Positions 42,001-49,600 of a stretch of 64,000 nucleotides of DNA are shown here, piece by piece. The stretch's first letter is position 1. Every line of letters starts with the position of its first letter. Below the pieces are notes generated by a model. That model was given only the letters and a program-made list of their open reading frames with translations, ran no database searches and was not told the origin of the DNA. The stretch comes from Roseivirga sp. (GTDB lineage: Bacteria > Bacteroidota > Bacteroidia > Cytophagales > Cyclobacteriaceae): assembly GCA_021404565.1 (NCBI GenBank), contig JAAWWF010000006.1, forward strand, positions 1-64,000, in the 5' to 3' direction. The position numbers were made by a program, and so were the translations under genes.

Positions 42001-44140
42001 GGGTAATGCTAATATCGGTTCTAACATCTTGACGCTTGTATTTGATGTTACACCACCAGCTAAGCCTGTCATTACGGGAATCAGTGATGATACAGGTATC
42101 AGCAATACTGATGGCATTACGAGTGATCGTAATCTCTTTGTAAACGGTAGTTCAGAAGCCAACGCTACAATTGACTTCTATGCAGCGGGGACTAAAGTAA
42201 CAAGTACCCAGGCCGATGACAATGGCGACTGGACGATTGATATTAGCCATTTTAACCTGACTGAGATCACCTTTGGTGTTACCGTTACCGCAGCTGATAT
42301 AGCGGGTAATGTCAGTGAGTCCAGCGACCCTTTTATCATCACGATAGATTTCACAGCCCCTGCTGAGCCGGTCATCACCCATATAAGCGATGATACAGGG
42401 AGCAGCAATACAGATGGTATTACCAATGACCGGAATATACTCATTCACGGAACAGCCGATGCCGGTACAAGTGTAGATGTATTTTCTCCGGGAGGCAAAA
42501 TTGGTACAGTTGAGGCAGATACTAACGGAGACTGGGTGCTCGACATCAGTAGATTTAATCTCCCTCAGTTTACTGCAGCTATGACTGCGGAGGCCTTTGA
42601 TCTGGCAGGTAACCGCAGTAGTACAAGCGGGGTTTTTACACTCACCATAGATTTTACGGCTCCGGCTAAACCGGTTATTACCGGTATCAGCGATGATACA
42701 GGCGGCAGCAGTGTTGATGGTATCACACGCGACCGCAATCTATTTATAAACGGTACCTCAGAGCCGAATGCTACGATTGACTTTTATGCCGGAGGCACGA
42801 AGGTCACCAGTACTCAGGCTGAGGACAATGGTGACTGGACAATTGATATAACGCGTTTTAACCTGCCTGAAATCACCTTTGGTATAACCGTTACGGCTAC
42901 TGATTTGGCTGGTAATGTCAGTGAGGTTAGCAGTCCTTTTATCATCAATATTGATTTTACTGCTCCTGCAAAACCCATTATCACCCATATCAGTGAGGAT
43001 ACCGGGAATAGCGGTGCTGATGGCATCACCAGTGACCGCAGTCTTCTGGTCAATGGTACTTCAGAAGCCAACGCTACCATTGATTTTTATGCAGGAGGTA
43101 CCCGCGTCACCGGCACTCAGGCTGACCTCAATGGTAACTGGACAATCGATATAACCCGTTATAACTTGCCTGAGATCACCTTTGGTGTAACGGTTACAGC
43201 CACCGATGTGGCGGGTAATGTGAGTGAGATCAGCAATCCATTTATTATCAACATAGATTTCACGCCCCCTGTTAAGCCCCTGATCACCCATATCAGTGAT
43301 GATACCGGTAGTAATAGTGAGGATGGTATTACCAGCGATCGCAATCTGCTTGTAAATGGCATTTCGGAAGGTAACGCTACGATTGACTTCTATGCTGGAG
43401 GGACTAAAGTAACCAGTACTCAGGCCGATCTTAATGGTAACTGGACAATCGATATTAGCCATTTTAACTTACCCGAAATCAGCTTTGGTATGACGGTTAC
43501 TGCTACCGATATAGCTGGTAATGTGAGTAATGTCAGTGACCCTTTCATCGTGAAAATTGACTTTACAGGGCCCACTGTAGCATTAAGCGCACCCAGTGGT
43601 CTTACAGATGGCAGCTTTGAGGTCACTGCACAGTTCAATGAAGACGTGTCAGGTTTTACACTCAGTGATATTACGGTAGCCACCGGAACAGCCAGTAATC
43701 TGCTTATGGTAGATGCCAAAACCTATACTTTCCTGGTAGCCAGTGCCAATGATGCAGCAGACGTGACCATTGGGGCAAGTCTGGTGACTGATATAGCCGG
43801 AAATGTCAACACAGCTTCCAACCAGTTGAACCTTGACTTTACAGTCGAACCATCAATGGGAGTGCTCGAGAATTCTCTGGTTGATTTTATCAAACCCGAA
43901 GAAATCAGAATTTATCCGAACCCTGCCAGGGAAATACTGAATGTAGATCTTTCAGAACTGAGTACTGAAAAAGTAGATATTACACTGATTAATGCATCCG
44001 GCATAGCCGTTTTCGAAAGAGATGATTTTAATCAAAAATCAATAAGACTGGATGTATCTGGTTACAACAGCGGCTTGTACATCATGCAGTTCTACGATGG
44101 TCATTCTGTTATAAGAAAGAAAGTGATGATCCGGAAGTAG
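27017..44140 (+). CDS. Giant mosaic T9SS adhesin (5707 residues)
   Basis: Intact surface adhesin of about 5700 residues. After a long signal peptide (core about 27-41) come two nested Ig/NHL-propeller modules (27359-29812) and a lamin-tail-like domain (29815-30348, VVINEVVTD ... WVELYIN). Then a cadherin-like repeat, a six-to-seven-blade FG-GAP/integrin-like propeller (30659-31852), more cadherin repeats and two nested modules (32151-33420, 34037-35226). Further on are two HYR-like Ig domains (35227-35708), a Big-type domain with two MBG domains (35709-36430), a GloVer-type repeat domain (36431-37588, LWGTTYAGG motifs), another MBG domain (38201-38440) and two nested modules (38736-39925, 40229-41450). 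The end is an Ig domain, five 101-residue Ig cassettes and the type A T9SS domain (IRIYPNPAREILNVDLS ... RKKVMIRK). Extracellular calcium-dependent adhesion is inferred from the family content; the ligand is unknown. ATG 27017 follows a leader conserved with the second adhesin. Confidence 0.92.
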   Translation: MESSTIPFILAHPFQKSSGYKKKGLVRSLLTLCLLISAIFCGHAQKDKPDQNRTIPSSDFIINGHIAASYNKSDSDPLITTEASLVIDLKDTGALKNTDGNMPSFMIIPFLKNSSPVFTSTAVTAVNDDETYFYEITYSDADADDAIVTATTRPAWLTLTSTPEGNRSTLAGSGAETHADGTGTAASFYGPVGLALDPHGNVIVMDQYGYAIRKVTPEGVASTVSGGAFIGGRNGSVSVASFNHPKYAVVNDAGDIFLTESTGQIVRKISHDGIVTTVAGGNTGTAFNPPGYVDATGLNARFKNPQGIAIDETGILYVYDQGNRRIRRVTQSGVVTTLSGSGNTGDADGAASAASFSSSAQGLVYYNGFLYMADLGNHSIRKISVTDGSVTTLAGSGTRATVDGTGTAASFKNPIGITADPSDGTLYVTEQVDEKIRRITQGGVVTTIAGSGASLNPDGSVIQSNFPGGIIINNDGNLVVAERTGRRVRVITLEKHVLEGSATGQAGTHNVVLSLSDGNGGTAQQSFVVTVSASNSAPAFTSSPVTSILNNQTYNYVLSASDVDNDALTFTVITKPAWLTLTTDTQVNVSTLAGSGEGSDDGTGTNTQFDTPTGIAVDNSGNVYVADQFNHRIRKITSGGIVSTLAGSSKGFADGTGTSAQFDTPTGVALDSEGNVYVADQLNHKIRKIGPAGVVVTFAGSAAGFSNGTGTSSQFNAPRDVAVDASGNVYVADQNNHLIRKISPSGVAMTLAGSVEGFADGTGTTARFDTPTGVAVGASGIVYVADEDNIKVREVTQSGVVTTISGTSFGRPFGIDVDNSGNIYIADKLTDNIRKISSSGDVSVVAGGTSGNLDGPGTIAQFASPQGVALDGLGNMFVADALNHRIRKVSGLSNILTGDPSGQVGNHNVTLKVDDGNGGTAEQTFVVAVAAANIYEGNVVINEVVTDPQQDWSTNSFNGIAGSGAISSGTDEWVELYINTAGIDLTGWTIELNDGTDVTGDLTSSGAFSTSRYITAGSGSFTSTEVGDFLVLGNVDGSGAINNDATIILKDNHGSIIDQVTLGGDTGEAPSGNASSTANESIQRIPNGTDTDADDVDFIAGVSSLGLVNDITPPTFTSSTGASFEEQVSGTVYTAVATARHNKTVVYGLGSGNDEGFFNIDTSTGILTFKTPPDYDSPTDADSDNVYNVHVTASDGSLSSSQLVSVFVFKQSNLTGTAWQQVGPDFTGDVAGESLGYAVGINHDGSIIAIGTPGYDNGTQHGSGKMEVYQRSGNSWVQMGAAIVGEKVADFSASSVSLSRDGKIMAIGAYNGDNELPGSGQNRTGYTKVYKYENNQWTQLGSNIYGENVTDASGWSLELNANGTFLVIGERSNADNGTNAGQVRVFHYESGDWVQVGSDLNGEAGDDYFGQSVSISADGNIIAAGAFWNDGNFNNSGHVRVFQYINSDWQQLGVDIDSEFGGDESGYSVDLSADGSTVAIGAPKNNNSNGVDAGQVRVYRYNGTSWLQAGGDIDGEHTDDYGGWSLSISDDGNVLAFGSLASAGDDSGNGGQIEVFTFSQGSWTQVGADIHGSNFIKLGWSVALSANGEHLIAGGIGNGTVEGLAQVYQLIDPAPVITSVATVNFAENGTGTAYTITATDDSNITYSLGQGNDEALFNIVSNLVTFKSAPDFESPQDGNTDNNYLVEVKASDGTSEASHVVTVTVTDVFENINPVVTSVAVTTVNETETYDYEITTTDDNSDPVSIVASTLPAWLSLKTPDSYRVTTIAGNGSRPSPPLNGTGTNATFSEPEDLVTDSNGNIYVIDTHHQLIRKITPQSVVSTLAGNYGAGGLSADGTGTNANFQNLEAITIDQNDLIYISDLSIIKTVTMAGVVTTFAGNNNAGNNLQDFPTDGTGTDANFYEIDAITTDAIGNLYVGDHSNVNSAGMIRKVTPQGVVTTLAGGVTVGFVGGTGTDAQFTLPRGLAFDSQNTLYFADAAIIYRMDGNNVVTPVAGSTGSRQDIDGTGTNARFNFIRGIAIDANDDLYVVAGPSQRVRKVTQTGVVTTPIGLVLGLLDGFDNTAKFNLPYGIHIDDNDVYYVSDRANGAVRKIVRPGYTLTGDAAGQYGTHAVILDASDGRGGTAQQSFTINVTDGTPPVFSSGANANFAENGTGTVYTAIASDAVSSVVSYSLGSGNDEALFMIDSNTGSLTFLSPPDFENKLDQGSNNFYDVDVIASDGANEATISVSIQVTDVDENPPVFLSSNAAVFAENGTGTVYTANASDIQNVTYSLGNNADEALFNIDINTGVVIFQSPPDFENPQDSNGDNDYLVEVLAKDSGENESSMTVTITVSNLNETTVFLSSPLTTVASNENYLSGVLAYDEDGDPLTITDTQKPSWLSLTPSVGYSVSTFAGDGSGSLNGTGTNALFNLPDNLGVDHDGNVYVAANAEIRKITPEGVVTSFVGSQGGFADGTGSDARFSAVMGRMTFDDQNNMYIADRVNGRIRKVTPAGEVTTFAGSAGGRTSSDGPRLTARFDNPIDVEIDSQGNFFVVEFLGNKIKKIGADGTATTFLTGLKNPTDLVIDDADNLYVTDRGNRRIVKITSNAVMTVLAGSGSLGFTDGTGTNALFGSPSSILIDQNGDFLVGDSFYHNLRKVTSAGVVTTIAGTSDLSGSNDGFGTMSSFNEPGSLAIDDKGNIYLADYRNHRIRKIQRYTHELSGDPSGQTGTHAVTLNASDGNGASVDQVFTITVNDVVAPVAVAKNVTIQLDANGGAIITAEDINDGSSDNVGISSIAVSKTAFTCDDLGSGTTVTLTVTDAAGNQSTDTAVVTVEDKIAPSVITKDITIVLDDQGAASFNDEDINNGSSDNCGIASFVASNTIFNNNDIGENEVTLTVMDNSGNQQTATATVTVAQIAQSITFNPLSTATYGDADIDLTGMASSNLAVTYSSSNTDVAVVNGSSIEIVGVGNTTITAAQSGNINYEAAADVEQQLTVNQLPLTVTADEKSKTYGSVEPALTYQITAGALVGTDVISGALSRTAGENAGTYPINQNTLTAGANYDLTYVSENLTISKAVLYAVADDKEADFGENIPVLTTSYYGFKNGEDVAAISPPAITTSGSDNSGIGTYTISLSGGSATNYELHLFGGKLSINRFIAGQEETLVGSGGYAPGSDSWGTSIFGVNPISNSAENWFSFNNSNGRLGNPKWGVTESNNKLWGTTYAGGDHDFGTLFTINKDGSDFEKKFDFPSSFWYPNSPLIESNGFLWGVSLGNVGTQSNNRGVIFAVDTATGSVGMVHEFNADKSDGWAPNGLVEVGDKLWGMTQLGGTHNAGVIFHIDNDGSNFTKVHDFEAGKGDPEGTLLYAYGKLWGTTKGTKVGYPATLNSNVTDFGTVFSINTDGSGFEVVHEFTKSSIAHSDFLNGRNPEGSLVAFDGKIWGMTPFGGSSISNGAYGVIFQIDPIELVYEKVHSFTAGGGIIPRGNLYVYENALWGMTYAGGTVNKGTAFKYVPGTSTFTSVLDFSSDTGGLPLHGGFLGVVNTPPTIKNALADVSYSEDETAQSISLLNTFSDLESGNLTYSIQNVTNSSIISTSIVSNSSLSITPATNAFGTSVVTIRATDPRGLFTESDFTVTINPVADTPSGTNATTTYGSQTNSGLVITKNEVDGPEVSHFQVTEILNGSLYLNNGTDQINAGEFVTFDQAVNGLKFTPLSAGVGSFKIQASTEGSSTGLGGDKQQIIININKAAITVTADDLNKDFGSVDPDLTFNITSGALVGSDRFSGDLIRDVGETLGQYDINIGNLTAGASYDVTYVKGTFEILDLTPPVITSGDTFSVAEGSSGTVFTARATDLRPLSYTLQTGNDAALFSITNGAVSFLSPPDFENPQDANTDNTYLINVVASDGIHSVNQDVTISITNVNDNDPVFTSQPLTSVDDNLTYEYKVEVGDADGDNVSVTGTTLPDWLTLTTKDEVSTLAGSASGLADGTGTGASFFLPFGLAIDINGNIYVADSFNNRIRKITADGVVSTIGTSGSFTTPMAVTVDADGNVYAVGAGNKVQKITPDGTVSTVAGGNNGFQDGTGTDAQFNVPNGITVDQSGNLFVADQLNHSIRMITPVGVVTTIAGSINAGFADGTGSAASFNSPSGIAVDASGNLYVADQLNHSIRKITATGVVSTIAGSGTSGFADGTGTSALFAGPFGIAMDRSGNLYVGDENNNRVRKIDANGVVSTLAGNGTTGKLDGAVQAATFNNLRGVAVGSDGLIYVADQGNSLIRKVAIGTITLTGNPAGENGTHSIVLIADDGGGRTTSQSFDITITDKTVPVFSSETTVTFAENGTGTAYTAMAADTNPVAYNLGSGNDESLFNIDGTSGAVTFKAAPDFEKPNDRDCDNIYVIEVEATDGSNESSLTVSLTITNVNENPVFYSTPVLSVDDSETYSYTVEVSDPDIDDLTVLAQTKPAWLNLSQNPQTLFTVAGSTPSFSNGTGTEAAFSQAASIVVGPDNNIYIADWFWNRIRKVTPEGVVTTFAGNGVKASVDGSLLTASFSHPTGIGIDEDGNFYVVDNGSSTIRKIDTSGQVTTIAGTGTAGDTDGTGTNAALNFPQRLGLDQSGNIYILDVGNNKIKKLSPTGELTTLAGSGAEGSANGTGTEATFRILNGLTVDKQGNVYTTSQNNVIRKIDTEGIVTTFAGSGGYSLLDGTGTNASFANPAGLRLDMQGNLYVADNGNNRIRKIDSQGVVTTVAGNGTGESVDGTNGSFNRPIDIDFDENGNIYVMDWTQGRLRKIVTNSWILSGDPTGQLGKHAVLITANDGNNGTSQQSFEITITDGTAPELTSGTVVNFAENGTGTAYTVAATDASDLTYSLGAGNDESLFDVDGTSGAITFKAAADFENPTDGTSDGTSNTYLIKVIATDANNNSSNQDVTIVVTDVDEIAPTVLLTAATTSPVAGAYTVTAQFSEDVTGFELSDITVTGGTTGSFATVDANTYTFSVTSVGEEADVSVAASLANDLAGNANIGSNILTLVFDVTPPAKPVITGISDDTGISNTDGITSDRNLFVNGSSEANATIDFYAAGTKVTSTQADDNGDWTIDISHFNLTEITFGVTVTAADIAGNVSESSDPFIITIDFTAPAEPVITHISDDTGSSNTDGITNDRNILIHGTADAGTSVDVFSPGGKIGTVEADTNGDWVLDISRFNLPQFTAAMTAEAFDLAGNRSSTSGVFTLTIDFTAPAKPVITGISDDTGGSSVDGITRDRNLFINGTSEPNATIDFYAGGTKVTSTQAEDNGDWTIDITRFNLPEITFGITVTATDLAGNVSEVSSPFIINIDFTAPAKPIITHISEDTGNSGADGITSDRSLLVNGTSEANATIDFYAGGTRVTGTQADLNGNWTIDITRYNLPEITFGVTVTATDVAGNVSEISNPFIINIDFTPPVKPLITHISDDTGSNSEDGITSDRNLLVNGISEGNATIDFYAGGTKVTSTQADLNGNWTIDISHFNLPEISFGMTVTATDIAGNVSNVSDPFIVKIDFTGPTVALSAPSGLTDGSFEVTAQFNEDVSGFTLSDITVATGTASNLLMVDAKTYTFLVASANDAADVTIGASLVTDIAGNVNTASNQLNLDFTVEPSMGVLENSLVDFIKPEEIRIYPNPAREILNVDLSELSTEKVDITLINASGIAVFERDDFNQKSIRLDVSGYNSGLYIMQFYDGHSVIRKKVMIRK
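42056..43570 (+). repeat. Five tandem 303-bp Ig-like cassettes
   Basis: Units begin at 42056, 42359, 42662, 42965 and 43268. Four are of the ATIDFYAGGTKVTSTQAD subtype; the second is of the GTADAGTSVDVFSPGG subtype. Unit length matches the two other adhesins exactly. Confidence 0.88.
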
Positions 44141-44178
44141 TCACCCATCTTAATAGAGTAAACAAGCAGAGAAATATG

Positions 44179-44222
44179 AAGAAAGGCGACACCGGAATTC
44201 CGGATGTTGCCTTTCTTTTTGT
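44179..44222. terminator. Strong hairpin terminator between convergent genes
   Basis: AAGAAAGGCGACA and TGTTGCCTTTCTT pair around a CCGG-AATT-CCGG inner stem (44179-44217), followed by T residues. It ends the third adhesin and, because the stem also starts with an A-run, could serve the convergent peptidase gene ending at 44235. Confidence 0.88.
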
Positions 44223-44234
44223 AATTCGAGAGTC

Positions 44235-46271
44235 CTAAGCTTCGATTAAGCCTGCTCTTTTGAGTAATGCTTTAACATCAGGTTCCTGGCCTCTGAACCG
44301 CTTGTAGAGAGTCATGGGATGCTCAGAACCACCGGCAGCCAGAACGTTTTCTTTGAATTTTTGAGCTACCTCCTGATTGAAGATTCCTTCTTCCTGGAAG
44401 TAAGCAAAGGCGTCAGCATCCAATACCTCGGCCCATTTGTAGCTGTAATAACCGGCAGAGTAGCCTCCCTGGAATATATGAGAGAAGGAGCAGCTCATGT
44501 TGGTGCCTTCTATCGCAGGCAACACACTGTTCTCTTCCAAAATGGCATTTTCAAAGGCCGATACATCTTCTACCGCACTATTGTCCTGGCCATGCCATGC
44601 CATATCCAGCTTTCCAAAGCCGAGCTGACGCATGGTCTGATAACCTTCCATAAAGTTGGCGCTGTCTTTTATCTTTTGAATAAGCTCTTCCGGTATCGCT
44701 TCTCCCGTCTCATAATGCCTGGCAAAGAGGTCCAGACATTCCTTTTCATAGCACCAGTTTTCCAATACCTGTGAAGGCAATTCCACAAAATCCCAATATA
44801 CACTGGTGCCGCTCAGACTTTCATAAGTTCCGTTTGCCAGCATACCATGCAAGCCATGACCAAACTCGTGAAAAAGCGTGGTTACCTCGTTAAAGGTCAG
44901 TAGGGATGGGGCAGTGGCGGTAGGTTTGGTAAAATTGCACACATTGGAGATCAAAGGACGATGATCTCCTTCCTGATCTTTGTATTGTCCGCCAAAAGAA
45001 GTCATCCAGGCACCGGCTCTTTTTCCGGCCCTTGGAAAGAAATCTGCATAGAAAATTGCCACCTCATTTCCATCAGCATCTGTTACTTCATATACGGTCA
45101 CCTCAGGATGATATTTGTCTATCTCAGTATTCTCCTTAAAATGAAGTCCATAGAGCTTCTCGGCCGTTTTGAAAACACCTTCAACCACATTCTCTAATTT
45201 GAAATAGGGTTTCAGAAGCTCGTCATCGATGGTGTATTTTTCCTTTTTTAGTTTTTCGGAGTAGTACGCAAAGTCCCAACGTTGTAAATCAGTAAGTCTA
45301 TCAAGTTTTTCAGCATAAGCTGCCACCTCTCTTACATCTTTTTCAGCTCCCGGTTTGCCATATTGCTGAATCTCGTCCAGGAAGCCCATAACCTTCTCAG
45401 GTGACTCAGCCATGCGCTCTTCAAGGACAAAATGGGCATGTGTGGTATAGCCAAGCAGCTGAGCGCGGTCATTTCTTAAGTTGACAATTTGCTTTACAAT
45501 TTCCTGATTGTCAAGTTCATCACCCTTAAAACCCTTTGAAGAAAAGGCAAGGCTAAGCTCCCTTCTTAGTTCTCGATTGCTGGCATAGGTCATAAAAGGC
45601 ACATAACTCGGGTAGTCCAGTGTGATTACCCATTTACCCTCATGGCCTTTCTCCTTTGCAGTCTGAGCAGCCATCTCCCTGACATAGTCAGGCAATCCAT
45701 CCAGATCACTTTCCTTCTCTATCACCATTTCATAGCGATTCGTCTCTGCCAGTACATGTTCTCCAAATTCCAGCGACAATTTCGAGAGTGAGATATCTAT
45801 CTCTCTGAGTTTGGCTTTTTGCTCTTCGTTCAGAAGGGCTCCGTTTCTGACAAAACCCTTATAGGTTTTATTCAGAAGCATTCGTTGCTCCGGATCGAGT
45901 TGATCCAGATCTGTTTGATCATAGGCTGCCTTGACTCTTGCAAAGAGTTCTTCATTCAATAAGATATCGTTAGAAAACTCGCTGAGGAGGGGAGAAACAT
46001 CTCTCGCAATGGCTTGTATCTCATCATTTGTTTCGGCCGAATTGAGATTGAAGAAAATAGAAGAAGCTCTGTCCAGCAGCTTACCACTTCGTTCAAGTGC
46101 TTCAATCGTATTAGGAAAAGTTGCTTCCTCATCTTGCTCTGTGATCGCCTTGATCTCTGCTTTGGCAGAGGCAATTAACTCCTTAATAGCGGGGAGAAAA
46201 TGCTCGTTTTGTAGCTGACTGAAAGGAGGTGTCTGAAATGGAGTATCAGGTATAGAAAGTAATGGGTTCAT
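44235..46271 (-). CDS. M3 family metallopeptidase (oligopeptidase A / Dcp type)
   Basis: Zinc peptidase of 678 residues that degrades short peptides, probably in the cytoplasm because no signal peptide is seen. The active-site motif HEFGH lies at residues 468-472, and the third zinc ligand is predicted as Glu497 in YWDFVELPSQ, 25 residues after the second histidine as in the family. The C-terminal signature AGYYSYKWAEVLDADAF and FRGQEP resembles PrlC/OpdA more than Dcp, and the length fits both. It is transcribed towards the third adhesin with a shared hairpin between them and has no obvious operon partner. The exact subfamily is uncertain, so no symbol is given. Confidence 0.93.
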   Translation of the reverse strand: MNPLLSIPDTPFQTPPFSQLQNEHFLPAIKELIASAKAEIKAITEQDEEATFPNTIEALERSGKLLDRASSIFFNLNSAETNDEIQAIARDVSPLLSEFSNDILLNEELFARVKAAYDQTDLDQLDPEQRMLLNKTYKGFVRNGALLNEEQKAKLREIDISLSKLSLEFGEHVLAETNRYEMVIEKESDLDGLPDYVREMAAQTAKEKGHEGKWVITLDYPSYVPFMTYASNRELRRELSLAFSSKGFKGDELDNQEIVKQIVNLRNDRAQLLGYTTHAHFVLEERMAESPEKVMGFLDEIQQYGKPGAEKDVREVAAYAEKLDRLTDLQRWDFAYYSEKLKKEKYTIDDELLKPYFKLENVVEGVFKTAEKLYGLHFKENTEIDKYHPEVTVYEVTDADGNEVAIFYADFFPRAGKRAGAWMTSFGGQYKDQEGDHRPLISNVCNFTKPTATAPSLLTFNEVTTLFHEFGHGLHGMLANGTYESLSGTSVYWDFVELPSQVLENWCYEKECLDLFARHYETGEAIPEELIQKIKDSANFMEGYQTMRQLGFGKLDMAWHGQDNSAVEDVSAFENAILEENSVLPAIEGTNMSCSFSHIFQGGYSAGYYSYKWAEVLDADAFAYFQEEGIFNQEVAQKFKENVLAAGGSEHPMTLYKRFRGQEPDVKALLKRAGLIEA

Positions 46272-46620
46272 ATTCGCTTTAATTTCAACTAAGGGGACGC
46301 AATTATAGGTACTTATGTTTTGAAAAACATCGATCCCGTTCGGGATTTTCAGAATAAGAGAACTGGTTGGCTATTTCTGTCATATGACTGGCTAAAGACT
46401 CATTGTAGGGTCGGTTAAAACTCAATTCATATTAAATTTTTGTTATTGAAATGAAATATTGTGTTAAGAAAATAAATGTTTCTACATGGAATGGTGGGGT
46501 TGTACGTTACTATAAGGGTAGATATAACAGAAGCCACTAAGTACAATGCGCTGGTCGAGGTTAACAAAATGCAAATTTAATAACCTCTAAAGCGCAAAAA
46601 ACAGAATCACAGACAGCCAT
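46272..46620. other. 349-bp divergent intergenic region
   Basis: No gene is seen. It holds the short palindrome ATCCCG-TT-CGGGAT (46333-46346), an AT-rich stretch (about 46420-46480) and an inverted pair GAGGTTA / TAACCTC (46557-46563 and 46581-46587) about 35 bp upstream of the earliest start of the next gene. Promoters for the two divergent genes must lie here, but none is clear. Confidence 0.55.
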
Positions 46621-49600
46621 TTGTCTACTCTGTATGTCTGGTGGTTTAAAAAGGCAAAGCGAGTTTTGCCTCCTCAATTCACCAGAGATACTGTTATTGT
46701 GAGAGCACGTGGGAAGTTGATACGAATGATTGGATTAGTACTACTATGGTACCTGTCCTTCATAGGTGTCTCCAGGGCCCAGGCAGTGTTTGAGAGCAAT
46801 GTCAGCGGTGGGGCAGGGAACTGGAATGACTCAGGTAGCTGGACCCGCATCAGCGGATCAGATGGCGATGACATTCCGGATTCAGATGATGATGTGACGA
46901 TTCTTGCCGGTGATGAAATTGATCTCACGACCACTACTACTAATGTAGATGACCTTACAATTACCGGTACCCTGGACATCGCTGGAAACAACAGAACCAT
47001 CAATGTAGGAGGGAACCTGGTCATGTCGGGAACCAGCTCTATTACCGGTAACAATGCCACCCGCTCCATAAATGTGACCGGAACCTTTACCGTCAATACC
47101 AGTGCTTCAGCCACTATCAACGGAGAGAACGTGGATGTGACGGGAAACACCACCATAGATGGTACGCTCACCTTTGGTAATAACCGGGGTGATAAGTCCT
47201 TTAGCAATATCACAATCTCGGCAACCGGCAACTGGAACAACACGGTTAGAGAGAGTTTTACCATTAGTGGTGACTGGACTAACAATGGAAGCTTTACCTC
47301 TTGCTCAAATCAGGCTTGTGATTATGAGTTTACAAGCACATCAGGCACCTTTAGTGGCTCTGCTACCAGCACTTTTTCTGATATAGTAATCAACGGCTCA
47401 GCCAGTTATACCAATACGGGTACTATAGTGATTTCCGATGAAATTCGGGGAACGGGTACCTATATAAACGGCAATGGGTCATCTCTGGAATTACAGGGAG
47501 CAGGACCTTTTGGTACCACTACTTTTACCGTTTCTACCAGTGCCAACACTGTAATTTATGGAGGAGGCAGCAGCCCTTCGCTAGTAGCAACAACTTACCA
47601 CAACCTGACCATAGACAAGTCGGGTGGTACGGCTAACAATGCAGGTACAGTCACAGTGAACAACGATTTGACAGTAATTTCCAATCTTGATATTAACAGT
47701 ATATTCAATGTATCCAATGATGTGATTGTACAATCTGGCACCCTCGAAATCAACGGGGCCACCTTGACTGTCTCGCGGGATTTATCTGTTACAGGAGGTG
47801 AATTCACACCAAACAATGCCTCTGCACAAGTTGATATTACCAGGGACTTGCTGATGTCAGGCAGCGCACTTTACGATCACAATTTGGGAGATGTTAACAT
47901 AACCGGAGACCTGACCATTACAGGAGGAACTTTGGATTTTGATAATGCCTCATCCACACTGGACGCAGATAACATGAACCTGACCACTGGCACGGTAACC
48001 TTTGACAACGGTACAATAAATATCAATAGCCTATCCGGAGGATTGACAGTCAACAGTGGCAGCTTTGATGTGAACGGGACAGCACTTACTATAGACAATC
48101 TTTACGATGTTAATGGAGGTACAAATGACCTGGACGGAGGCTCATTGACAGTAGTCGATATCGACATTGAAGCCGGGGATGCATTTACAGTAAGCAATGC
48201 TACATTGGTAGCTACCGGTACCACCACCATTAACGGAACACTCAATTTTGATAGTGGGGCTGGCTCGTATACATTAGATGATATCAACGTTGCTGCCGGG
48301 GGGACATGGAACGTGACTGCTGCATCTGACTTTACGATTAACGGAAATATTCAGCACAATGGCCTTGCCTGGAATGCTTGTAGCGCAAGCGGTTGCGATT
48401 ATACACTTACCAGCACCAGCGGTACAATCAGTGGCAGCACTGCTTTGAGTGTAACAGATATCATTATAAATGGATCCGGTAGCTACACAAACAGCGGCAC
48501 CTTGACGGTTACTGATCGGCTCACTGGTACCGGTGCCTTTACAAACGGAACCAGCGCTAACTTTACTTATTCAGGAAATAACTCAGGTGGAGCCAATTTC
48601 GACATCACAAGCTTCACCGCTTCTGCCACGGGTAATACTGTTACTTATGGTAGAACGGGTGACATGCAGTTGCGCACCACAACTGACGCAGACAACAATT
48701 ACTATAACCTGATTATAAGTACAGGAGCTGCTGGTAATGATGTTACCCTGGCCGGGAATATTACAGTCGATAATCAGCTTACCCTGACTGTTGGTGATAT
48801 TATTCTTAGTACCAACCGCCTTACCATGGAAGATGGGGCTACCATTTCAGGGGGAGATGCGGATAGCTTTATTCGAATCAACAGTAGCGGAGTACTTCGA
48901 CAGAATTACAGCTCATCAGGTGCTACTTTGTCATTTCCTATAGGGGATGGAGGGGATTTCTCTCCTATTACCGCTTTTACGCTTACCAATGGTACTTTCG
49001 GTGCAGGTGCTTATGTGGAATTTGATATTACGGATGCCAATCACCCAAACCGCAATACAGATAATACTGCTGCGGGAGGGGATGACGATGGCACCGCGGC
49101 TACTGCATTTATTAGTCGTTATTGGACCCTCACAGGCAATGCCATTACTGGTGAAAGATTCGATGCCACCTATCAGTATATAGATGCCGATATTACAGGA
49201 ATAGAGGCCAACATGGTGGCCACTTTGTACCGGGGACTTACTTCACCTGCGATTGATGACTGGCTTTCTGCCGGAATGGTAACAGCAGGTTCGAATACGG
49301 TGACTCTTACCGGAGGAGATAACTTTGGAGATATCTACGCCATGGACGACACCCTGGACAGGTTACCAATCGTATTAATTTCCTTTGAAGGCAAGGCTGT
49401 AGATGGCAAGGTGGAGCTAACATGGACCACTGGCAGCGAGGAGGACAATTCGTTCTTTACGGTAGAGCGATCTACTAATGGCTTTGATTTTGAACCGATT
49501 CTGTTTGTAAATGGGGCCGGTGATAGTAAAACGTTTATCAACTATACGGCCACGGATGTCAATCCAGAAGAGGGACTTATGTACTACAGGTTAAAGCAAA

